The notes under the pieces are model-generated. The model did not search any database. It was not told where the DNA came from and worked only from the letters and a program-made list of their open reading frames with translations. The translations under genes were made by a program, and so were the position numbers. From CAIMFV01 sp040757715 (GTDB lineage: Bacteria; Pseudomonadota; Alphaproteobacteria; Caulobacterales; Caulobacteraceae), in contig JBFLWS010000004.1 in assembly GCA_040757715.1 (NCBI GenBank), positions 156,025-220,024 on the forward strand: a stretch of DNA of 64,000 nucleotides, read 5' to 3'. Numbering within the stretch: position 1 is the stretch's first letter; each line of letters opens with the position of its first letter. Shown here piece by piece: positions 18,581 to 25,779 of this stretch.

Positions 18581-19252
18581 CTATTGCAGCCGGTGCGGGC
18601 CATCGTCCTCGTCGCCGCCCGCCGCGTCGAAACGCAACAGAGCGATGAGGCAGGCGCGGCGCGCCTCGCCGGCATCGGCCTCGATCAGGGCCTGTTTTTC
18701 CGCAGGATTGAACGGCAAAGCCATGGACAAGCTGTCGACGAGGGTGGTCCAGGGCGCCTTGACCGCCGTATCCCAGTCGAGGCCGAGGCCCTTGCGCGCC
18801 AGATAGGCCTTCAGCGCCTGCATCAGGTCTTCGGCCTCGCTGGCCGGCCCGGCCGGCGTGCCGGACTCGACAAGATCGGACTCGAACTCGCCGTACACCG
18901 CCCGCACTTGTCGGTAGGGCGTGGCCGACGACAGTTCCGGTCCCACCCGAAATCGGCACACGCCAGTGAGTGTGATCAAAAACCGGCCGTCGGTGGTCTC
19001 GGCATAGCTGGTGATGCGGCCAAGACAGCCGACATTGGCGAGGGTGGGACGCGTTCGCTCACCGCCAGGGACCGTCTGCACCATGCCAATGATCCGATCG
19101 CCGGCCATGACGTCGTCCACCATGTTGAGGTAACGCGGCTCAAAGATGTTCAGCGGCAAGGATCCGCGCGGCAAGAGCAGGACGCCAGGCAGGGGGAACA
19201 CCGGGATCACCAGCGGCAAGTCAGCGAGGGTTCTGTATCCGCCTGGGACCAT
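18581..19252 (-). CDS. Lon N-terminal substrate-binding domain protein
   Basis: 223 residues without the ATPase or protease parts of Lon. The N-terminal half has the LON domain pattern (IPVFPLPGVLLLPRGSLPLNIFEPRYLNMVDDVMAGDRIIGMVQ ... GCLGRITSYAETTDGRFLITLTGVCRFRV), followed by a helical C-terminal part. Stand-alone LON-domain proteins are widespread in proteobacteria; their role is unclear but is presumed to be binding of unfolded substrates. It lies 4 bp after the CnoX-like gene, which supports a protein-quality function for the operon. Confidence 0.9.
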   Translation of the reverse strand: MVPGGYRTLADLPLVIPVFPLPGVLLLPRGSLPLNIFEPRYLNMVDDVMAGDRIIGMVQTVPGGERTRPTLANVGCLGRITSYAETTDGRFLITLTGVCRFRVGPELSSATPYRQVRAVYGEFESDLVESGTPAGPASEAEDLMQALKAYLARKGLGLDWDTAVKAPWTTLVDSLSMALPFNPAEKQALIEADAGEARRACLIALLRFDAAGGDEDDGPHRLQ

Positions 19253-19256
19253 GGAT

Positions 19257-20183
19257 TTACGCGAACAGGATGGATGACAGACGTCGGCGACCGGCCTTGG
19301 CCACGTCGGAATTGAGCCCGGCGGCTTCGAATACAGTGAGCAGTTGCTTACGCGCCGCCTCGTCGTTCCAGGCGCGGTCCTTCTCCAGGATCATCAGCAG
19401 CTGGTCCGCCGCCCCGGCGAAATCGCCTCGCCCGGCCAGGGCTTCGGCGTAGTCGAACCGGGCCTGATGATCGAGGGGGTCGCGGGCCAGCCGCTGCTCC
19501 AGCGCCGCGGTTTCAGAGGCGCCCTTGGCGGCGAGGGCCAGTTGCGCGCGCACGGCGACGAGTTCGGCGTCCTTGGAATCGGCAGGCGCGAGGGCCACAA
19601 TCTCCTCGGCGCGGGCTATATTGCCGCCGGCGATGTAGCAGCGGGCGAGGCCGGCGATGGCTTTCGGGTTCTTCTGATCAAGCTGCAGCGCCTGGGCGTA
19701 GCCTTGCGCCGCGCCGCCGAGATCGCCCATGGCCGCGGATTCCGCCGCCTGGGCCAGAATCGCCTCCAGGTCTTCGTCAGCTCCGGAAGCGCCGCCGGCG
19801 AGACGGGCGATGAAGTCCCTCACCTGGCTCTCTGGCAAGGCGCCCATGAACCCGTCTACGGGCTGGCCGTCGACAAAGGCGTAGACCGCGGGAATCGACT
19901 GCACCCGCAGCTGGCCGGCGAAGCGTGGGTTCTGATCAATGTTGATCTTCACCAGGCGCACCGCGCCCTTGGCCTCGGCCACCGCCTTTTCCAGGGTGGG
20001 GGTCAGTTGTTTGCAGGGGCCGCACCAGGGGGCCCAGAAATCCACGATCACCGGCGCCTGGCGCGAGGCCTCCACCACATCTTGCATGAAGCTGGCGTCG
20101 GTGGCCTCTTTGATGAGGCCGGCGGGTGCGGCGCCGCTGTCCAGGTCCTTGCCGTTAGCGCCGCTTTTTCCGATTCCGAACAT
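19257..20183 (-). CDS. cnoX: CnoX/YbbN-type thioredoxin-TPR chaperone
   Basis: 308 residues. Thioredoxin domain at residues ~25-130 with an intact WCGPCK active site and the cis-proline stretch QSIPAVYAFVDGQPV; C-terminal TPR-like repeats (residues ~140-305). E. coli CnoX has lost the redox cysteines and acts as a holdase during bleach stress, whereas Caulobacter CnoX keeps WCGPCK and combines holdase and oxidoreductase activity. The intact motif here puts this protein in the second group. First gene of the operon with the LON-domain, Trm112 and DUF971 genes. Cytosolic; no signal peptide. Confidence 0.88.
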   Translation of the reverse strand: MFGIGKSGANGKDLDSGAAPAGLIKEATDASFMQDVVEASRQAPVIVDFWAPWCGPCKQLTPTLEKAVAEAKGAVRLVKINIDQNPRFAGQLRVQSIPAVYAFVDGQPVDGFMGALPESQVRDFIARLAGGASGADEDLEAILAQAAESAAMGDLGGAAQGYAQALQLDQKNPKAIAGLARCYIAGGNIARAEEIVALAPADSKDAELVAVRAQLALAAKGASETAALEQRLARDPLDHQARFDYAEALAGRGDFAGAADQLLMILEKDRAWNDEAARKQLLTVFEAAGLNSDVAKAGRRRLSSILFA

Positions 20184-20278
20184 GGCCGATCTGTCTCCTA
20201 AGCGTCCCTAACATGGTCGCCGCTTCGCCTGGGCGCAATTACGCGCGAGCGATGATCCCATCAAGCGAGGTCGGCCGC

Positions 20279-20797
20279 TCAATCAAGGTTGGCGAAGTCG
20301 ATGATGACCGGCTTCCGGCCCAGCGCCTTGAGAAAGCTCAGCAAGCCGTCGCGGGACACTGCCGTGGTGGCGTCGTTGGAGAGGGGATGGAAGTTCACCA
20401 GGTCGTGGGCCATCAGGGCCGCATCGAGCACGAAGCGCACCGTCTGCTCGGGATCGTTGATCAGGGCGAAGGCGGTGACGGAGCCGGGCCGGACGCCGAG
20501 CGCCTCATAGAGCCGTTCCTCTGAGCCGAAAGACAGCCGCGCCGAGCCTAGAACCGTCGGCGCGCGCTTCAGATCGATGCGGGATTCGGCCAGGGCGCTG
20601 ATCAGCCACAGCTGGCCCTTGGCGTCCTTGAGGAACAGGTTCTTGGTGTGGCCGCCAGGTAGGTCCGCCTTGATGTCCTCGCCCTCGCCGACGCGGAACA
20701 CCGGGCGGTGCTCCACGGTCCGATGCTCGATCCCGTGAGCATCGAAGAGGGCGAACAGGGTCGCGCGATCGGCGACGATGCGTTCCGGGTCCGTCAT
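20279..20797 (-). CDS. Prolyl-tRNA editing protein (ProX/YbaK family)
   Basis: 172 residues. The family core is visible: ADLPGGHTKNLFLKDAKGQLWLISA with the catalytic-region lysine, the GSVTAFALINDPEQTVRFVLD stretch and FHPLSNDATTAVS. GGHTKNLFL points to the ProXp-Ala/PrdX branch, which hydrolyses alanyl-tRNA(Pro) made in error by prolyl-tRNA synthetase. It starts 3 bp after the pyruvate kinase stop on the same strand, so it is very likely cotranscribed with pyk. Cytosolic. Confidence 0.88.
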   Translation of the reverse strand: MTDPERIVADRATLFALFDAHGIEHRTVEHRPVFRVGEGEDIKADLPGGHTKNLFLKDAKGQLWLISALAESRIDLKRAPTVLGSARLSFGSEERLYEALGVRPGSVTAFALINDPEQTVRFVLDAALMAHDLVNFHPLSNDATTAVSRDGLLSFLKALGRKPVIIDFANLD

Positions 20798-20800
20798 GGG

Positions 20801-22219
20801 TCAGGCTGGCGCGTGGGCGAGGCGCAACAGGTTGGCCGAGCCCGGGGCCCCGAACGGCGTGCCCGATAGGATGAGCACGCGGCCGCCGGGCGGGGCGAGG
20901 CCCAGAGCCACCGCCTGGCGGACGGCTTCCTCGGTAAGGCCCTCCAGTGTCGCAGGTTCGTTCGCGAGGCGGGGCTCCAGCCCCCACACCAGGCACATGC
21001 GGCGCGCCATGTCCGGATTAGGCGTCAGGGCGACCACGGCCTGCAGCGGGCGTTCGCGGGCGAGACGGCGCGCAGTGCCGCCGGTGGTCGTGTAGGCGAC
21101 GAGGCAGGCGATGGAGGCGCGCTCGGCGGCGCGGTGGGCCGCAGCCACCAGGGCGTCCACGTCATCGTCCGCCAAGCCGCTCTGTTCTGCGCCCATGAGC
21201 TCGGGCCAGCGCGGGTCTTTCTCCACCCGCTCGATGATCCGGCCCATCATGGCGGCGGCCTCAATGGGATAGGCGCCGGAGGCGGTTTCGGCCGACAGCA
21301 TGAGCGCGTCTGCGCCCTCATAGACCGCGTTGGCCACATCCGAGGCCTCGGCGCGGGTGGGGGTGGCTGAACCAGTCATGCTTTCCAGCATCTGGGTGGC
21401 CACCACCACCGGCACGCCGCGATTACGGGCGGCGCGCAGGATGGTTTTCTGCGCTACCGGCACCTCTTCCGGCTCCAGCTCCACGCCGAGGTCGCCGCGG
21501 GCGATCATCACCCCGTCGCAGAGGTCGAGAATCTCATCGAGCCGCTCCAGCGCCGCGGGCTTTTCGATCTTGGCCATCACCGCTGCGCGGCCGCGCACGA
21601 TCTGACGCAGTTCGGCCATGTCGGCGGGGCGCTGCACGAAGGAAAGCGCCACCCAGTCCACCCCGAGACGCAGGGCGAAAGCGAGGTCGTCGCGGTCCTT
21701 GGGGGTGAGGGCGGCCAGAGGGATGACGGCGTTGGGCACAGCCACGCCTTTGCGGTCGGAGAGCTCGGTCCCCACCCGAACCTCGACCTCCGCATGGTCC
21801 TTGCCCGCGGATAGAACCTCAAGCCGCACCTTGCCGTCGTCCACCAACAGCACCACGCCGGGCTTCAAGGCGGCGAACAGTTCCGGATGCGGCGTCGACA
21901 TGCGGGTGGCGTCGCCAGGCGTCGGGTCCATGTCGAGACGCAGGCGATGGCCCGGCGAGACGGCGATCTTGCGATCCTGAAAGGTCCCCAGGCGCAATTT
22001 GGGGCCCTGCAGGTCGGCAAGGGCGGCCAGCGGGCGCTGCACCTCGGCCTCGGCGGCGCGCACCGCAGCGAAGGCGGCGGCGTGGTCGTCGTGCGAACCG
22101 TGGCTGAAGTTCAGCCGGAACACGTCCACCCCTGCTCGCGCCAGGCGCACCACCTGGTCGGGCGCGCGGCTGGCCGGGCCCAGCGTTGCAATAATGCGCG
22201 CGCGGCGAGCTCGGATCAT
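20801..22219 (-). CDS. pyk: Pyruvate kinase
   Basis: 472 residues. Start region RARRARIIATLGPAS and GVDVFRLNFSHGSHDDH are family hallmarks; the active-site helix signature is MAKIEKPAALERLDEILDLCDGVMIARGDLGVELEPEEVP, followed by VVVATQMLESM and ALMLSAETASGAYPIEA. The C-terminal allosteric domain (residues ~350-470) is present, with CLVAYTTTGGTARRLARERP. It makes pyruvate and ATP from phosphoenolpyruvate and ADP at the end of glycolysis / Entner-Doudoroff pathway. Followed at once by the prolyl-tRNA editing gene. Confidence 0.95.
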   Translation of the reverse strand: MIRARRARIIATLGPASRAPDQVVRLARAGVDVFRLNFSHGSHDDHAAAFAAVRAAEAEVQRPLAALADLQGPKLRLGTFQDRKIAVSPGHRLRLDMDPTPGDATRMSTPHPELFAALKPGVVLLVDDGKVRLEVLSAGKDHAEVEVRVGTELSDRKGVAVPNAVIPLAALTPKDRDDLAFALRLGVDWVALSFVQRPADMAELRQIVRGRAAVMAKIEKPAALERLDEILDLCDGVMIARGDLGVELEPEEVPVAQKTILRAARNRGVPVVVATQMLESMTGSATPTRAEASDVANAVYEGADALMLSAETASGAYPIEAAAMMGRIIERVEKDPRWPELMGAEQSGLADDDVDALVAAAHRAAERASIACLVAYTTTGGTARRLARERPLQAVVALTPNPDMARRMCLVWGLEPRLANEPATLEGLTEEAVRQAVALGLAPPGGRVLILSGTPFGAPGSANLLRLAHAPA

Positions 22220-22313
22220 GGCGCAGGGGTCCTTTCGATGGTAAGACAGCGTTGTCAGTGCGGGCCCATTACTAGCGCCTCGCGCCTCTGGTTAACCCCT
22301 CTTGGCGTTCGCG

Positions 22314-23174
22314 TCAGCTGCGAAGGATGCGCCGTCGCGCGTGACACGCGCGCTTGAGCCGCTTGTCGACTTGTCCGCCAGCCTGAGCGATCGCCTCGCC
22401 GGCGGCTAGCGCCTGTTCGGCCGGGGCGCCCGCCAGGGTTTCCGACGCCAGGGTCGGAGCCGTGGCGAGATCATTGAGGGCGCCGAGTTCGTCCTGCAGC
22501 ACTTGCAGATCGGCGAGCAGGCGTTTGCGCCGGCGCCGATGATTCAGGTCCATGACCGAATCGAACATCTCCAGCACGTATCGCCAGGTCTTGGCCTTTA
22601 TGCGCGCCTTGTGCCGCAGGGGCGCCGGGAGCTTGGCGAGGCCCTTGGAGGTCTTTTTGAAACGCTTGCGCTGATGGGCGAAGGCGGCGTCAGCCACGTC
22701 TGAAATCGTCGCGCCCTCAGTCGACTTAAGGGTCGGCGGCGCGCGGTCGAACAGACCGTCAGCCCGCGCAGCCTGCACGGCGACGCCCGCGGCGGCGCGG
22801 GCTTTACGCTGAGCCTGCGCCCAGCGCCGCCGCACCCCCGCCATGGCGTTCTTTTCGACGCCGGGCGGCGCCCTGACGAAGACCTCGGCGGCCACGTCCA
22901 GCGACCGGGCGCGACCAAGTGTTTTCGACAGCCGCCGCCAAGGTTCGACCACGCGCTCTCGCTCGGCCTTGTCAAGCAGGGTCCGAAAGCCGGTAGTCAC
23001 CGCCCGGCAACGGCGGAGCGCCACACGCAAATCATGAATGTTGTCCGAGGCCGGTCGCGCGGCCGTCTCGATCGCCGCAGCCTTGGCCGCCATCTGCGCC
23101 TTCGACCATTGGCGCTGAAACATGGCGGTTGCGGCGATCCCTGGCTTTGAACGTGAATTCGATTTGGCGGACAT
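22314..23174 (-). CDS. CHAD domain protein
   Basis: 286 residues, rich in Lys and Arg. The CHAD core is recognised by NIHDLRVALRRCRAVTTGFRTLLD (conserved His and Arg), PWRRLSKTLGRARSLDVA and later KAKTWRYVLEMFDSV. CHAD domains are helical and basic, bind inorganic polyphosphate, and are often found near polyphosphate granules. No CYTH domain is attached, so this is a stand-alone member. It is divergent from the Nramp-like gene. An internal ATG at 23123 is a possible alternative start. Confidence 0.8.
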   Translation of the reverse strand: MSAKSNSRSKPGIAATAMFQRQWSKAQMAAKAAAIETAARPASDNIHDLRVALRRCRAVTTGFRTLLDKAERERVVEPWRRLSKTLGRARSLDVAAEVFVRAPPGVEKNAMAGVRRRWAQAQRKARAAAGVAVQAARADGLFDRAPPTLKSTEGATISDVADAAFAHQRKRFKKTSKGLAKLPAPLRHKARIKAKTWRYVLEMFDSVMDLNHRRRRKRLLADLQVLQDELGALNDLATAPTLASETLAGAPAEQALAAGEAIAQAGGQVDKRLKRACHARRRILRS

Positions 23175-23237
23175 ACGTTAATGATGCCACAACAGGGGCC
23201 GCACCGCCTTGATGCAACACCAAGCCAACACAACCTT

Positions 23238-24551
23238 ATGACGCCGGAAGCGCCCGACGGAGCTCCTTCATCTGCGACGCCGGCGGAGCTGTTGGCCGAG
23301 CCGGTCAAGGCGCTCGAAGCCCTCGGGCCGGGCCTGATCACCGGGGCGGCCGACGACGATCCCTCGGGGATCGCCACCTATTCCCAGGCGGGGGCCCAGT
23401 TCGGCACCAGCCTCCTCTGGACCACCCTGATCTGCCTGCCGATGATGATCGCCATCCAGTCGGTGTGCGCCCAGATCGGCCTCGCCACCGGCAAGGGTCT
23501 CGCCGCCAGCATCAAGCGTGTGTTTCCAAGGCCGGTGCTGATGGCGCTGGTGGCGCTGCTCGCGCTGGCCAACACCTTGAACGCCGCCGCCGACGTGGCG
23601 GCCATGGGCGAGACCTACGCCCTTTTGACCCCGGGACTCGATCGACGCTGGCTGGCGGTGGGGTTCGGACTAGTATCTTTGGCCCTGCAGCTGTTCGTAT
23701 CCTATCCGCGCTATGCGCGTTTTCTGAAATGGCTGACCGCCTCGCTGTTCGCCTATGTGGCGGTGGTGTTCACCATAAAGGCGCCGTGGGGCGAGGCCTT
23801 GCGCGACACGGTGTGGCCGCGGCTCAACCTTGATCGCGATTGGTTGACCACGGTGGTGGCGCTGTTCGGCACCACCATCAGCCCCTACCTGTTCTTCTGG
23901 CAGGCCAGCGAAGAGGTGGAGGAGATCCATAGCGACAGCGCCGTGGAGCAGCTCACCGCCGCGCCGGAACAGGCGCGCGGCCAGCTGCGGCGCATGGGCT
24001 TCGACACTGTTGTCGGCATGACCTTCTCTCAGGTGGCGGCCTTTTTCATCATCCTCACCACCGCCTCGACCTTGCATGTTCATGGGATCACTGACGTGCG
24101 CACCGCAGCGCAGGCGGCCCAGGCGCTGCGGCCGCTCGCCGGCGATTTCACCTTCCTCCTCTTCACCCTCGGCATCATGGGGGTCGGCCTGCTGGGCGTG
24201 CCGGTGCTGGTGGGCTCCACCGCCTACGCCCTGGCCGAGACCTTCGGTTGGCGCTCGGGCCTTGGTCTTGATGTCGGCAAGGCCAGGGCCTTCTACGGGG
24301 TGATCAGCCTCTCTATGTGCGTCTCCATAGGGTTCGGGTTCCTGCCCATCGATCCGTTCAAGGCGCTGTTCTGGTCGGCGGTGATCAATGGCGTGGTGGC
24401 CGTGCCGCTGATGGCCGTGGCCATGGTGGTGGTGTCGCGCAAGGACCTGATGGCCGGCTACATTGCCGGGCCGTGGCAGAGGTTCTGGGGCTGGGCGGCC
24501 ACCGGTGTCATGGGCGTCGCGGCTGCGGCCATGATCGCCACCTCGTTCTGA
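23238..24551 (+). CDS. Nramp-like divalent metal transporter with atypical binding motifs
   Basis: 437 residues from ATG 23238; an ATG pair at 23181 would leave only 6 bp to the divergent start codon. About 11 hydrophobic segments. The helix 1 region reads LGPGLITGAADDDPSGIATYSQAG; classical Nramp proteins have DPGN here. The helix 6 region reads GTTISPYLFFWQASEEVEE where classical members have an A-x-x-M-P-H motif, so the metal-ligand Met is missing. These changes match Nramp-related transporters that carry Mg2+ or other hard metals instead of Mn/Fe. Substrate is inference. Confidence 0.8.
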   Translation: MTPEAPDGAPSSATPAELLAEPVKALEALGPGLITGAADDDPSGIATYSQAGAQFGTSLLWTTLICLPMMIAIQSVCAQIGLATGKGLAASIKRVFPRPVLMALVALLALANTLNAAADVAAMGETYALLTPGLDRRWLAVGFGLVSLALQLFVSYPRYARFLKWLTASLFAYVAVVFTIKAPWGEALRDTVWPRLNLDRDWLTTVVALFGTTISPYLFFWQASEEVEEIHSDSAVEQLTAAPEQARGQLRRMGFDTVVGMTFSQVAAFFIILTTASTLHVHGITDVRTAAQAAQALRPLAGDFTFLLFTLGIMGVGLLGVPVLVGSTAYALAETFGWRSGLGLDVGKARAFYGVISLSMCVSIGFGFLPIDPFKALFWSAVINGVVAVPLMAVAMVVVSRKDLMAGYIAGPWQRFWGWAATGVMGVAAAAMIATSF

Positions 24552-24558
24552 ACTCTTT

Positions 24559-25023
24559 TCAGATCGGCAGGGCGGGGGTCCACTTGATCCGCTCCATGGC
24601 GAAGCTGGAGCTGACGTCGGCTAGAGGCGCCACCTGGATCAGGGTCTTGTAGAAGGCGTCATAGGCGGCGATGTCCTTGACGATCACCTTGAGGAGATAG
24701 TCCGCCTCTCCGGCCAGGCGGAAAAACTCCACCACCTGGGGCAGGGCTGCGACGCCGGCGCCAAAGGCCTCCAGCCATTCGGCGTCATGGCGATTGGTGC
24801 GCACGGTGACGAAGACGGTGAGACTGAGGCCCAGCTTGTCCTGATCCAGCAGCACGGCTCGTCCGCGGATCACCCCTTCGGCCTCCAGCCGCTTCAGGCG
24901 CTTCCAACAGGGGGTTTGCGACAGCCCCACCCGCTCGGCCAGCTCGGCGATGGACAGGCCAGCGTCGCCCTGCACGAGGCGGAGGATCTTCAGATCCACG
25001 GAATCGAGAACAATATTTTCCAT
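24559..25023 (-). CDS. Lrp/AsnC family transcriptional regulator
   Basis: 154 residues from ATG 25023, chosen because upstream in-frame sequence is not family-like. Helix-turn-helix at the N-terminus (LDSVDLKILRLVQGDAGLSIAELAERVGLSQTPCWKRLKRLEAEGVIRGR), then the RAM ligand domain (VFVTVRTNRHDAEWLEAF ... LPQVVEFFRLAGEADYLLKVIVKDIAAYDAFYKTLI). Such proteins bind amino acids and usually regulate a nearby gene plus themselves. It is divergent from the DUF6356 gene across 125 bp and convergent with the transporter gene (7 bp apart). Confidence 0.92.
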   Translation of the reverse strand: MENIVLDSVDLKILRLVQGDAGLSIAELAERVGLSQTPCWKRLKRLEAEGVIRGRAVLLDQDKLGLSLTVFVTVRTNRHDAEWLEAFGAGVAALPQVVEFFRLAGEADYLLKVIVKDIAAYDAFYKTLIQVAPLADVSSSFAMERIKWTPALPI

Positions 25024-25148
25024 TATCGCGCCCCCGAAAAACGCCATTCTACAAACCCACGCGACGACCACCAAGATCGCTAATGCTTTTCTTAGCGGCG
25101 CGCCTAGGCTCCTCAAGCGCGGCCGAGGTTGGCCGGGAGAGCTTCGCC

Positions 25149-25388
25149 ATGACCAATCCGTTCACCGACCATCCCAACGCCGTGGGCGAGTCCTACGTCG
25201 AGCATCTGGGCCAGGCTACGGGCATCGGCTTCGCCATGGTGGCCGGCGGCTTCGCCTGTCTGATCCATGGTCTCCTGCCGTTCCTGTTCGTGAAGACCGG
25301 CACCAGCGTGATCCTCGGCCTGTCGGAAAAGTGCGCCCAGCGCCGCCGGCTGATGGCCGCCGCCGAGGCTTCCGCGCGGGTGGCGTAA
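25149..25388 (+). CDS. DUF6356 family small membrane protein
   Basis: 79 residues. NPFTDHPNAVGESYVEHLGQATGIGFAMVAGGFACLIHGLLPFLFVKTGTSVIL is the family core, with one clear hydrophobic helix and a charged C-terminus. The ATG at 25149 begins the conserved FTDHP stretch. Function is unknown; members are common in alpha- and gammaproteobacteria. Located between the Lrp regulator (divergent) and the B12 riboswitch. Confidence 0.8.
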   Translation: MTNPFTDHPNAVGESYVEHLGQATGIGFAMVAGGFACLIHGLLPFLFVKTGTSVILGLSEKCAQRRRLMAAAEASARVA

Positions 25389-25443
25389 ATTCCCCCGTGC
25401 GGGCCTGTGGGATTGACCCTGCCCCGGTCTGGGTGTAGCCGCG

Positions 25444-25626
25444 CCGTCGTGTCAGGTTCCCATTGGGGATCAAAAGGGAACTCGGGTGCGACGCCCGGGC
25501 TGCCCCCGCAACTGTATGTGGCGAGCGCCGTCTCACAAAGCCACTGACCCTTTCAAGGGTCGGGAAGGCGAGGCTGACGCCCTGACCCACAAGCCAGGAG
25601 ACCTGCCTGACGCGGTCGTCCTTCGA
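25444..25626 (+). ncRNA. Cobalamin (AdoCbl-type) riboswitch
   Basis: Conserved blocks in order: tgtcaggttccc near 25450, ggtgcgacgcccgggctgcc with ccccgcaactgt around 25485-25515, and the B12 box aagccaggagacctgcct at 25591-25608. The 5' gtcagg and 3' cctgac segments can close the P1 stem. It controls the downstream btuB-F-C-D operon; cobalamin binding is expected to switch the operon off. Confidence 0.93.
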
Positions 25627-25650
25627 TCGGCCGGGGTGCGCCGAGCGAAA

Positions 25651-25775
25651 CGGATCTTCCGGCGTGACGACGCTGTGCTGGACCCGTTTTAGGCGGCGCC
25701 GGCGGAGCGGCGCGTCCCGCCTCCCGGCTTCCTCCCGACACGGGTCCGTTGAACCCGTTGTCCAGAGGAGATCCG
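25651..25775 (+). promoter_or_regulatory. Riboswitch expression platform sequestering the btuB ribosome site
   Basis: cggatcttcc (25651-25660) can pair with ggagatccg (25767-25775) with one bulge, covering the GGAG ribosome site. ggacccg (25680-25686) can pair with cgggtcc (25741-25747), while the overlapping ctggac (25678-25683) can instead pair with gtccag (25760-25765) beside the ribosome site. This suggests translational control. Confidence 0.5.
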
Positions 25776-25779
25776 GACC

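Larger units (their letters stand above)
25389..25779 (+). other. 391-bp leader of the B12 uptake operon
   Basis: Contains the cobalamin riboswitch (about 25444-25626) followed by a ~150-nt expression platform with competing inverted repeats that reach the btuB ribosome site. No protein gene seen. Confidence 0.8.
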
